The translations under genes and the position numbers were made by a program. Source: CAYONP01 sp964405335 (lineage in GTDB: Bacteria > Armatimonadota > UBA10988). From it: DNA of 13,191 nucleotides. The notes beneath the pieces are model-generated. The model ran no database searches. It saw nothing but the letters and a program-made list of their open reading frames with translations, and was not told the DNA's origin. Positions 1 through 5,565 of this stretch are shown piece by piece. Location: assembly GCA_964405335.1 (NCBI GenBank), contig CAYONP010000130.1, positions 1 through 13,191 of the forward strand, given 5' to 3'. Numbering within the stretch: the first letter of the stretch is position 1; the number at the start of each line of letters is the position of its first letter.

Positions 1-125
1 GCGACAACATCGCCATCACCGGCGAGTTGCACGCGCCGATCGCGATGGAAGAGGGCTTGCGGTTCGCTATCCGCGAGGGCGGTCACACGGTCGCTTCGGG
101 GGTGGTGGCGAAGGTGCTCGAGTAG
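1..125 (+). CDS. tuf: Elongation factor Tu, C-terminal fragment (cut by window start)
   Basis: Reading from base 3, the 40 codons before the TAG at 123-125 encode the end of EF-Tu domain III. They include the family signature HAPIAMEEGLRFAIREGG followed by HTVASGVVAKVLE at the C-terminus. EF-Tu is the cytosolic GTPase that carries aminoacyl-tRNA to the ribosomal A site. Only the tail is present, so the GTPase domain cannot be assessed. Its stop lies 24 bases before rpsJ, so the str operon (normally ending fusA-tuf) runs directly into the S10 operon, as it does in Thermus and cyanobacteria. Identity is nearly certain from the motif and position. Confidence 0.96.
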   Translation, partial: DNIAITGELHAPIAMEEGLRFAIREGGHTVASGVVAKVLE

Positions 126-149
126 GCGACTGCGGTCGCGGAGCTGGTC

Positions 150-458
150 ATGGCGGGACAGACGGTACGCATACGGTTGAAGTCATTCGACCACAAAGCA
201 CTCGATCGGTGGGCGCAGAAGATCACCCAGACGGTGGTCCGCACCGGCGCGCAGGTGCGCGGTCCGGTTCCGTTGCCGACCGAGGTACGGCGCTTCTGCG
301 TGCCCAAGTCGCCGTTCATCGACAAGGAGTCGATGGAGCACTTCGAGGTCCGCACGCACAAGCGGCTGCTCGATATCCTCGAGCCGACGCCGCGCACCGT
401 GGAGGCGCTGATGCGGGTCGATATCCCCGGCGGCGTCGACATCGAGATCAAGGTCTGA
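150..458 (+). CDS. rpsJ: 30S ribosomal protein S10
   Basis: This encodes 102 residues, the usual length for S10, a protein of the 30S head that also serves as NusE in transcription antitermination. Diagnostic stretches are the N-terminal IRIRLKSFDHKALD-type strand and helix (about residues 6-20), the GPVPLPT loop (about 39-45), and the SPFIDKESMEHFEVRTHKR segment that packs into the head. The chosen ATG at 150 follows a GGAG at 140-143 with a 6-base gap. This is the first gene of the S10 block and follows tuf by only 24 bases, leaving no space for a typical S10 leader. No oddities are seen in the protein. Confidence 0.98.
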   Translation: MAGQTVRIRLKSFDHKALDRWAQKITQTVVRTGAQVRGPVPLPTEVRRFCVPKSPFIDKESMEHFEVRTHKRLLDILEPTPRTVEALMRVDIPGGVDIEIKV

Positions 459-468
459 GGGACGGACG

Positions 469-1137
469 ATGAAGGGTCTGATCGGCCGCAAGGTGGGCAT
501 GACGCACCTGTTCCGCGCCAGCGGTGACCGGGTGCCGGTGACCGTGCTCGAGGTCGGGCCGTGCGTCGTGACGCAGCAGAAGACCGCCGAGCAGGATGGT
601 TACGGCGCGGTGCAGTTGGCTTTCGAGCCGGTGCTCGACGAGGCAACGGCGCGCAGCCTGGCGCCCGAGCAGCGTGAGCGGCGCTTGGCCAAGCGGGTGG
701 CCAAGCCGCAGCGGCGGCACTTCGACAAGGCCGGTGTCGAGCCGCACCGAGTGCTGCGCGAGATCCGCGTCGACCAGCCCGAGGATTACGCGGTGGGCAC
801 CGTGCTGACCGCCGAGCTGTTCACCCTCGGCGAGGAGGTCAAGGTCACCGGGACCAGCCGCGGCCGGGGCTTCGCCGGCGCGATGCGGCGGCACAACTTC
901 AGCGGCCAGGGGGCCAGCCACGGGGCGAAGATCCACCGCAAGCCGGCCAGCGCGGGGGCGACCGACGCGGCGCGGGTGTTTCGCGGCAAGCGGAGCCCCG
1001 GCCAGATGGGCAACGCGCGGGTGACCTGCCGCGGGCTGCGGATCGAGCTGGTCGACGCCGAGGCGAACCTGATTGCCGTCCGCGGCGCGGTGCCCGGTCC
1101 CAAGGGCGGGCTCGTGCTGGTGCTGGGCGAGGAGTAG
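469..1137 (+). CDS. rplC: 50S ribosomal protein L3
   Basis: L3 is a primary 23S rRNA binder whose central extension reaches the peptidyl transferase centre. The 222 residues start MKGLIGRKVGMTHLF, the family N-terminus. The extension core is at about residues 130-185, with RGRGFAGAMRRHNF, GQGASHG and FRGKRSPGQMGNARVT. The site equivalent to the methylated Gln150 of E. coli (IGQNQ) reads AGATD, so a PrmB-type methylation target seems absent, as in many bacteria. Residues about 55-73 (EATARSLAPEQRERRLAKR) look like an insert compared with the shorter E. coli-type loop before the HFDKAGV segment. The gene follows rpsJ by 10 bases. Confidence 0.98.
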   Translation: MKGLIGRKVGMTHLFRASGDRVPVTVLEVGPCVVTQQKTAEQDGYGAVQLAFEPVLDEATARSLAPEQRERRLAKRVAKPQRRHFDKAGVEPHRVLREIRVDQPEDYAVGTVLTAELFTLGEEVKVTGTSRGRGFAGAMRRHNFSGQGASHGAKIHRKPASAGATDAARVFRGKRSPGQMGNARVTCRGLRIELVDAEANLIAVRGAVPGPKGGLVLVLGEE

Positions 1138-1140
1138 ACC

Positions 1141-1896
1141 ATGCCGCGTGTCGAGGTCCTGGGCGCCGGCGGTGAGTCGGTCGGCGAGGTCGAGCTGGAC
1201 GCCGGCGTGTTCGGCGCCGAGGTGCGCGACGACCTGGTTCACGCCGCGGTGGTGGCCCAGTTGGCGGCCAAGCGGGCGGGGACGCATCAGGCCAAGACCC
1301 GCGGCGAGGTGCGCGGCGGCGGGCGCAAGCCTTATCGGCAGAAGGGCACCGGCCGGGCGCGGCAGGGCTCGCGCATCGGGCCGCATCAGCGCGGCGGCGG
1401 CGTGGCCCACCCGCCGCGGCCGAAGGACTGGAGCCTGTCGCTGCCGCGCAAGGTGCGCCGGCAGGCGCTGCGCAGCGCCTGGTCACAGCATGTCGCGGCC
1501 GGCTCGCTGCTGGTCCTCGAGGCGTTGACCGCGCCGGAGCAGAAGACCCGTGAGGTGGCGGCGCAGTTGCGCGAGGCGCTGTCCGCCCACGCGGCGGCGA
1601 CGGCGGCGGCGTTGACGCTGCCCGAGCGCGACGAGGATGATTCCAGGCCGCCGCGGCGGGCGAAGAGCCGGCAGCGGCTGCTGCTCCTGCTCGGGCCCGA
1701 CGACGAGCTGGCGCTGGCGCTGCGCAACCTGAGCGAGTTGGAGCTGCGGCCGGCCGAGCGCTGCACGGTGCAGTACGTGATTCAGCGCAATACCGCGCCC
1801 TATGCCTCGGTTTACGATCTCGCCCTGGCCGACCTGGTGGTGCTCACCCGCTCGGCCCTGGCGCGGGTGACGGCGGAGTTCGGGGACGGCGCATGA
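1141..1896 (+). CDS. rplD: 50S ribosomal protein L4, enlarged
   Basis: L4 binds 23S rRNA and lines the peptide exit tunnel. In E. coli it also autoregulates the S10 operon. The long tunnel loop is well conserved at about residues 46-95, with GTHQAKTRGEVRGGGRKP, YRQKGTGRARQGS and RGGGVAHPPRP. At 251 residues it is longer than the usual 200-210. The extra length falls in two places of the globular domain. One is an Ala-rich then acidic and basic stretch at about 148-178 (starting SAHAAATAAALTLP). The other is a segment at about 206-222 (ERCTVQYVIQRNTAPYA) just before the conserved VYDLALADLVVLT. The GAGGAG at 1129-1134 lies inside the end of rplC. The stop overlaps the rplW start as ATGA. Confidence 0.97.
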   Translation: MPRVEVLGAGGESVGEVELDAGVFGAEVRDDLVHAAVVAQLAAKRAGTHQAKTRGEVRGGGRKPYRQKGTGRARQGSRIGPHQRGGGVAHPPRPKDWSLSLPRKVRRQALRSAWSQHVAAGSLLVLEALTAPEQKTREVAAQLREALSAHAAATAAALTLPERDEDDSRPPRRAKSRQRLLLLLGPDDELALALRNLSELELRPAERCTVQYVIQRNTAPYASVYDLALADLVVLTRSALARVTAEFGDGA

Positions 1897-2183
1897 AGGA
1901 ACCGCACGACATTCTCATCCGGCCGGTGGTGTCGGAGAAGAGCTACGGTCTGGCCGAGCAGGGCAAGTACACCTTCGAGGTCGCCGGCGAGGCGAACAAG
2001 ATCGAGATTCGGCGGGCGGTCGAGGAGCAGTTTCACGTCGTCGTCACGGCGGTCAACACGTTGTGGGTGCGGGGCAAGCAGCGGCGCATGGGCCGCCTGC
2101 CGGCGGGCCGCACCAAGCGCTGGAAGAAGGCGGTGGTGACGCTCCAGGCGGGCGACTCCATCGACATCTTCGAGGCCGGGTAA
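1893..2183 (+). CDS. rplW: 50S ribosomal protein L23
   Basis: L23 sits at the exit of the peptide tunnel and is the docking site for trigger factor and SRP. The 96-residue product has normal length. It shows the family N-terminus ILIRPVVSEKSYGL, the KYTFEVAGEANKIEIRRAVEEQF strand-helix unit and the basic loop around GRTKRWKKAVVTL. The ATG overlaps the rplD stop by four bases (ATGA at 1893-1896), which suggests translational coupling of L4 and L23, neighbours in the cluster and on the 50S subunit. Nothing unusual is seen. Confidence 0.98.
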   Translation: MKEPHDILIRPVVSEKSYGLAEQGKYTFEVAGEANKIEIRRAVEEQFHVVVTAVNTLWVRGKQRRMGRLPAGRTKRWKKAVVTLQAGDSIDIFEAG

Positions 2184-2193
2184 GGAGTCAGCG

Positions 2194-3027
2194 GTGGCGA
2201 TCAAGGAGTTCAAGCCGACCTCGCCGGGGCGACGCTCGATGAGCGTCACCGTGCGCGACGAGCTGACTCGGGAGAGCCCCGAGAAGAAGCTGGTCAGCGG
2301 CAAGAAGCAGCGGGCCGGGCGCAACCACCAGGGCAAGCTGACCGTCCGGCACCGCGGCGGCGGGGCCAAGCGCAAGTACCGCCTGGTCGACTTCAAGCGC
2401 CGGCGCGACGGCGTCGACGCGCGGGTGGCGCAGATCGAGTACGACCCGAACCGTTCGGCTCATCTGGCGCTGCTGCACTATGTCGACGGCCACAAGGCCT
2501 ACATCCTGGCGCCGGTCGAGTTGCGCGTCGGCATGACCGTCCAGAGCGGCGACGAGGCGCCGGTGGCGCCGGGCTGTTGCCTCCCGCTGCGCCGCGTGCC
2601 GCTGGGCAGCGTGGTCCATTGCGTCGAGCTGCAGCCGGGCCGCGGCGGGCAGTTGGCCCGCAGCGCGGGGAGCTTTGTGCAGCTCATGGCGCGCGAGGGT
2701 GATTACGCCTTCCTGCGCCTGCCCTCGGGCGAGCAGCGGATGGTCTTGAGCGACTGCCGCGCCACGCTCGGTCGGGTGGGCAATGCCGATCACGCCAACC
2801 AGACGATGGGCAAGGCGGGGCGCAACCGCTGGCGCGGCAAGCGGCCGACGGTGCGTGGGTCGGCGATGAATCCGAACGACCATCCGCATGGCGGCGGCGA
2901 GGGCGGGACCGACATCGGTCGGCGCAAGGGCCCGGCGACGCCGTGGGGCAAGCCGGCGCTGGGGCGCAAGACGCGGCGCCCGCGGCGGCCGAGCGACCGG
3001 CTGATCCTGCGCCGGCGCAAGCGATAG
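2194..3027 (+). CDS. rplB: 50S ribosomal protein L2
   Basis: L2 is needed for subunit association and peptidyl transferase activity. The 277 residues show the N-terminal KEFKPTSPGRRSMSV, the RNA-binding core with VRHRGGGAKRKYR and VDFKRR (about 51-70), and the C-terminal MNPNDHPHGGGEGG with the essential histidine at about residue 230. The end, TPWGKPALGRKTR followed by ILRRRKR, is of the cyanobacterial or Chloroflexota style rather than enterobacterial. Many bacteria have Val where this protein has Asn in NPNDHPH. The start is GTG at 2194, supported by AGGAG overlapping the end of rplW at 2183-2187 and by alignment to the family N-terminus. Confidence 0.98.
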   Translation: MAIKEFKPTSPGRRSMSVTVRDELTRESPEKKLVSGKKQRAGRNHQGKLTVRHRGGGAKRKYRLVDFKRRRDGVDARVAQIEYDPNRSAHLALLHYVDGHKAYILAPVELRVGMTVQSGDEAPVAPGCCLPLRRVPLGSVVHCVELQPGRGGQLARSAGSFVQLMAREGDYAFLRLPSGEQRMVLSDCRATLGRVGNADHANQTMGKAGRNRWRGKRPTVRGSAMNPNDHPHGGGEGGTDIGRRKGPATPWGKPALGRKTRRPRRPSDRLILRRRKR

Positions 3028-3036
3028 GAGGCGGCG

Positions 3037-3318
3037 ATGCCGCGGAGTCTGCACAAGGGACCGTTCGTCGACGAGCACCTGCTGCGCAAGGTCGAGCAGT
3101 TGAACCAGCGCGGGGTGAAGGAAGTGATCCGCACCTGGAGCCGGCGCTCGACCATCACGCCGGAGATGATCGGGCACACCATCGCGGTGCACGACGGCCG
3201 TCGGCACGTGCCGATCTACGTCACTGAGAACATGGTCGACCACAAGCTGGGCGAGTTCGCGCCGACGCGGACCTACCGCGGCCATGGTCGCGACGAGCGC
3301 AGCAGTCGCTCGCGCTGA
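3037..3318 (+). CDS. rpsS: 30S ribosomal protein S19
   Basis: S19 is a 30S head protein that forms a bridge with the 50S and contacts A-site tRNA through its tail. All 93 residues align with the family: MPRSLHKGPFVDEHLLRKV at the N-terminus, TWSRRSTITPEMIGHTIAVH in the core, then HVPIYVTENMVDHKLGEFAPTRTYRGH. The C-terminal tail is basic and serine-rich. A strong AGGAGG at 3026-3031 overlaps the rplB stop and lies 5 bases before the ATG, supporting this start. Gap to rplB is 9 bases, and to rplV 8 bases. Confidence 0.98.
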   Translation: MPRSLHKGPFVDEHLLRKVEQLNQRGVKEVIRTWSRRSTITPEMIGHTIAVHDGRRHVPIYVTENMVDHKLGEFAPTRTYRGHGRDERSSRSR

Positions 3319-3326
3319 GAGAGTCG

Positions 3327-3716
3327 ATGCCGAACAAACAGAAGCGTCGGGCCGAGGAGAAGCGCGAACGCGAGCCGCGGCCGATGGCCCGCTCGCCACG
3401 GCTGCGCATGTCGGCGAGCAAGGTGCGGCGCGTGGCCGACACGGTGCGCGGCCTGCCGGTCGACCAGGCGCTGGTCGCCTGCGACTATCTGCCGCACCGG
3501 GCGGCACCGCATGTCAAGGAGACGGTCGCCGCGGCGGCGGCCAACGCCGAGGAGAACTGCGGGTTCGACCGCGAGCTGCTGGTGGTGGACCAGATCTTCG
3601 TCGAGGAAGGGTTCACCATCCCGCGCATCCGGCCGCGGGCGCAGGGCCGGGCGTATCGGATCCGCAAGCGCACCAGCCGGCTGATCGTCGTGCTGGCCGA
3701 GCGCGAGGAGGATTAG
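3327..3716 (+). CDS. rplV: 50S ribosomal protein L22 with charged N-terminal extension
   Basis: L22 contacts all domains of 23S rRNA and its hairpin lines the exit tunnel opposite L4. The core is typical: LRMSASKVRRVADTVRGLPV (about 26-45), AAAAANAEEN, then the hairpin RIRPRAQGRAYRIRKRTSR at about 103-121. The product has 129 residues because of a charged start (MPNKQKRRAEEKREREPRP). A shorter version could begin at the ATG at 3384 (MARSPRLRMS), which matches the usual L22 start better. However, only the upstream ATG has a purine-rich GAGAGAG in front, directly after the rpsS stop. The longer form is preferred, with moderate certainty about the start. Confidence 0.96.
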   Translation: MPNKQKRRAEEKREREPRPMARSPRLRMSASKVRRVADTVRGLPVDQALVACDYLPHRAAPHVKETVAAAAANAEENCGFDRELLVVDQIFVEEGFTIPRIRPRAQGRAYRIRKRTSRLIVVLAEREED

Positions 3717-3717
3717 C

Positions 3718-4686
3718 GTGGGACAGAAAGTCCATCCCGTCGGGTTCCGGCTCGGCTACATCCGTGACCACGACGCGACTTGGTTCGCCGATCGGAACTA
3801 CCACGAGTTCTGCGTCGAGGACCAGAAGATCCGCGCCTACCTCGACCGGTTCAACAAGCAGAAGCCCCCGACGGTGGCGGCCAACCTCGAGGAGCGACGG
3901 TACGAGGAGGGGCTGGCGCAGGCGAGCATTTCGCGGGTGGTCATCGGCCGGTCGGTGAACACGGTCAATCTGACCATCCACTCGGCCAAGCCGGGGGTGA
4001 TCATCGGCCGCGCCGGCCGCGGAATCGAGCTGCTGCGGCTGCTGCTCCAGCGCCTGACCCGCCGGCAGGTGACCGTCGACGTGGTCGAAGAGCGCAACCC
4101 CGACCTCGACGCGCGGCTGGTGGCCGAGAAGGTGGCCAGCCAGTTGAGCCGCCGGATCAGCTTCCGCCGCGCGGTGCGGCAGGCGGTGCAGAGCACCATG
4201 CGGTCGGGCGCGCAGGGGGTCAAGGTGCAGGTCGCCGGCCGGCTGGCCGGTGGCGACATGGCCCGCCGGCACGTCCACAAAGAGGGCAAGATTCCGTTGC
4301 AGACGATGCGCGCAGACATCGACTACGGCCGCTGCGAGGCGATGACCACCTATGGCAACCTGGGCGTCCAGGCCTGGGTCTACCGCGGCGAGCGGTTGCC
4401 CGAGCGGGGCGACGGCGAGATCGCCACGCCGGTGGTCATGATGGTCGACGACGAGACGGTCACCGCCGCGCCGGAGAAGCCGGCTGAGCAGCCGCGCGGG
4501 CGGCGCCGCAGCCGCCGGCGGACGAGCAGCGAGGGGGCCGAGAAGCCGGTCGCCGAGACCGTCGAGGCGGTGGTCGAAGAGGCCGCGCCGGCCATGGCCG
4601 AGGCGCCCGAGCCGACGCCTGAGCCGGAGGTCACACCGGCGCCCGAGCCGGCGGCCGACGAGGCGACGGGAGAGTCGGGATGTTGA
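3718..4686 (+). CDS. rpsC: 30S ribosomal protein S3 with insert and long acidic tail
   Basis: S3 lies at the mRNA entry channel of the 30S head and contributes to helicase activity. The start is GTG at 3718, giving MGQKVHPVGFRLGYI, with GAGGAGG at about 3704-3710 inside rplV. The KH domain carries the GxxG loop in KPGVIIGRAGRGIELL (about 91-106). The C-terminal domain shows REGK-type HKEGKIPLQTMRADIDYG at about 187-204. Two additions stand out: about 20 extra residues near 44-66 (FNKQKPPTVAANLEERRYEE), and a tail of about 85 residues after 237. The tail contains a basic patch (GRRRSRRR, 261-268) followed by Ala/Glu/Pro-rich acidic sequence. Total length is 322 against 210-240 commonly. The stop overlaps rplP by 7 bases. 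Confidence 0.97.
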   Translation: MGQKVHPVGFRLGYIRDHDATWFADRNYHEFCVEDQKIRAYLDRFNKQKPPTVAANLEERRYEEGLAQASISRVVIGRSVNTVNLTIHSAKPGVIIGRAGRGIELLRLLLQRLTRRQVTVDVVEERNPDLDARLVAEKVASQLSRRISFRRAVRQAVQSTMRSGAQGVKVQVAGRLAGGDMARRHVHKEGKIPLQTMRADIDYGRCEAMTTYGNLGVQAWVYRGERLPERGDGEIATPVVMMVDDETVTAAPEKPAEQPRGRRRSRRRTSSEGAEKPVAETVEAVVEEAAPAMAEAPEPTPEPEVTPAPEPAADEATGESGC

Positions 4687-5105
4687 TGCCCAGGCGCGAG
4701 AAGTACCGGCGGCAGCACCGCGGTCGGATGCGGGGCACGGCGCAGCGCGGCAACGAGGTCAGCTTTGGTGACCTAGGGCTGATGGTGCTCGAGCCCGGTT
4801 GGATCAAGGCCAGCCAGATCGAGTCGGCGCGGGTGGCGATGACCCGCACGGTGAAGCGCGGCGGTCGGATCTGGATTCGCATCTTCCCGCACAAGCCGAT
4901 CACCAAGAAGCCGGCCGAGACGCGGATGGGTAGCGGCAAGGGCGTGCCCGAGTTCTGGGTCGCGGTGGTGCGGCCGGGCCGGGTGCTGTTCGAGATGGCC
5001 GGCACCGATCCCCAGCTGCTGCGCAAGGCGCTCGAGAACGCCGCGCACAAGCTTCCGCTGCGCTGCAAGGTGGTCACTCGGGAGGGGCTCGACGATGGCT
5101 CATGA
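4680..5105 (+). CDS. rplP: 50S ribosomal protein L16
   Basis: L16 organises the A-tRNA binding region of the 50S subunit. The 141-residue product is of normal length, with the N-terminal MPRREKYRRQHRGRMRG, the LEPGWIKASQIESARVAMTR helix region and the conserved RMGSGKGVPEFWVAVVRPGR loop at about 82-101. The arginine in RMG is the residue hydroxylated in E. coli. Two starts are possible: ATG 4680 (MLMPRR) and ATG 4686 (MPRR). The GGGAGAG at 4668-4674 lies 5 bases before the first, so 4680 is reported. Its start lies inside the end of rpsC, and its own end overlaps rpmC by 11 bases, both out of frame. Confidence 0.97.
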   Translation: MLMPRREKYRRQHRGRMRGTAQRGNEVSFGDLGLMVLEPGWIKASQIESARVAMTRTVKRGGRIWIRIFPHKPITKKPAETRMGSGKGVPEFWVAVVRPGRVLFEMAGTDPQLLRKALENAAHKLPLRCKVVTREGLDDGS

Positions 5106-5310
5106 GATCAGCGCGCTGAAGCAGTTTCTGCGCGAGTCGTCGGACGATGAGGTGGTGCGGCGCCTGAAGGCCCTGAAGCAGGAGCATTTCAACCTGCGGG
5201 TGCAGCAGGCGACCAGCGCGTTGGACAATCCGAAGCGGATCTGGCTGGTCCGCAAGCAGATCGCGCGGGTGCAGACCGAGCTGACCCGGCGGGCCGGAGA
5301 GCAGGCATGA
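5095..5310 (+). CDS. rpmC: 50S ribosomal protein L29
   Basis: L29 is a small helical protein next to L23 near the tunnel exit. The 71 residues contain the helical hairpin expected of the family: LRESSDDEVVRRLKALKQEHFNLR, then the loop VQQATSALDNPKRI, then VRKQIARVQTEL. Length is normal. The ATG at 5095 lies 11 bases inside the end of rplP, and a GGGAGGGG at about 5079-5086 within rplP serves as ribosome binding site. The stop overlaps the rpsQ start as ATGA, so L16, L29 and S17 are likely translated in a coupled way. Confidence 0.97.
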   Translation: MAHEISALKQFLRESSDDEVVRRLKALKQEHFNLRVQQATSALDNPKRIWLVRKQIARVQTELTRRAGEQA

Positions 5311-5555
5311 GCGAGGGACGGCAGCAACTCGAGGGCGTGGTCGTCTCCGACAAGATGGACAAGACCGTCGTGGTCGCGGTCGAGCGGCGGACGCGGCACC
5401 CGCTGTATGAGCGGGTGGTGCGGAGCACCAAGAAGTACCACGCCCACGACGAGACCAACCAGGTCCGCGCGGGGCAGCGGGTGCGCATCGAGTCGCGCCG
5501 GCCGCTGTCGCGGACCAAGCGGTGGGAAGTCGTGGCGGTGCTCGACCAGGGTTAG
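5307..5555 (+). CDS. rpsQ: 30S ribosomal protein S17
   Basis: S17 is an OB-fold protein that binds 16S rRNA early in 30S assembly. The 82 residues show the family signatures GVVVSDKMDKTVVVAVERR (about 10-28), HPLYERVVRSTKKYHAHDE (about 31-49), and the GQRVRIESRRPLSRTKRWEV end. Length is normal. The ATG overlaps the rpmC stop by four bases. In the standard order rplN would follow directly; here the next gene, 10 bases downstream, is an EF-G-like GTPase. Nothing in the S17 protein itself is unusual. Confidence 0.97.
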   Translation: MSEGRQQLEGVVVSDKMDKTVVVAVERRTRHPLYERVVRSTKKYHAHDETNQVRAGQRVRIESRRPLSRTKRWEVVAVLDQG

Positions 5556-5560
5556 GAGGG
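5555..5560 (+). promoter_or_regulatory. Ribosome binding site of the EF-G-like gene
   Basis: GGAGGG starts at the last base of the rpsQ stop codon and lies 5 bases before the ATG at 5566. The open frame extends 53 codons further upstream through rpsQ in another frame, but that stretch has no EF-G similarity. This site and the family N-terminus together fix the start at 5566. Confidence 0.8.
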
Positions 5561-5565
5561 TCCCG

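Noticed and set aside
448..1410. A 320-codon - strand open frame across rplC and rplD
   Set aside because: Opposite two certain genes, with composition expected of an antisense GC-rich frame and no family motifs.
2188..3507. A 439-codon - strand open frame across rplB, rpsS and rplV
   Set aside because: Low-complexity Arg/Ala/Pro-rich translation opposite three certain ribosomal protein genes; a compositional shadow of GC-rich DNA.
5407..5565. Possible 53-residue N-terminal extension of the EF-G-like protein
   Set aside because: This stretch is out of frame within rpsQ, has no EF-G similarity, and a strong GGAGGG sits directly before the ATG at 5566, where the family N-terminus begins.
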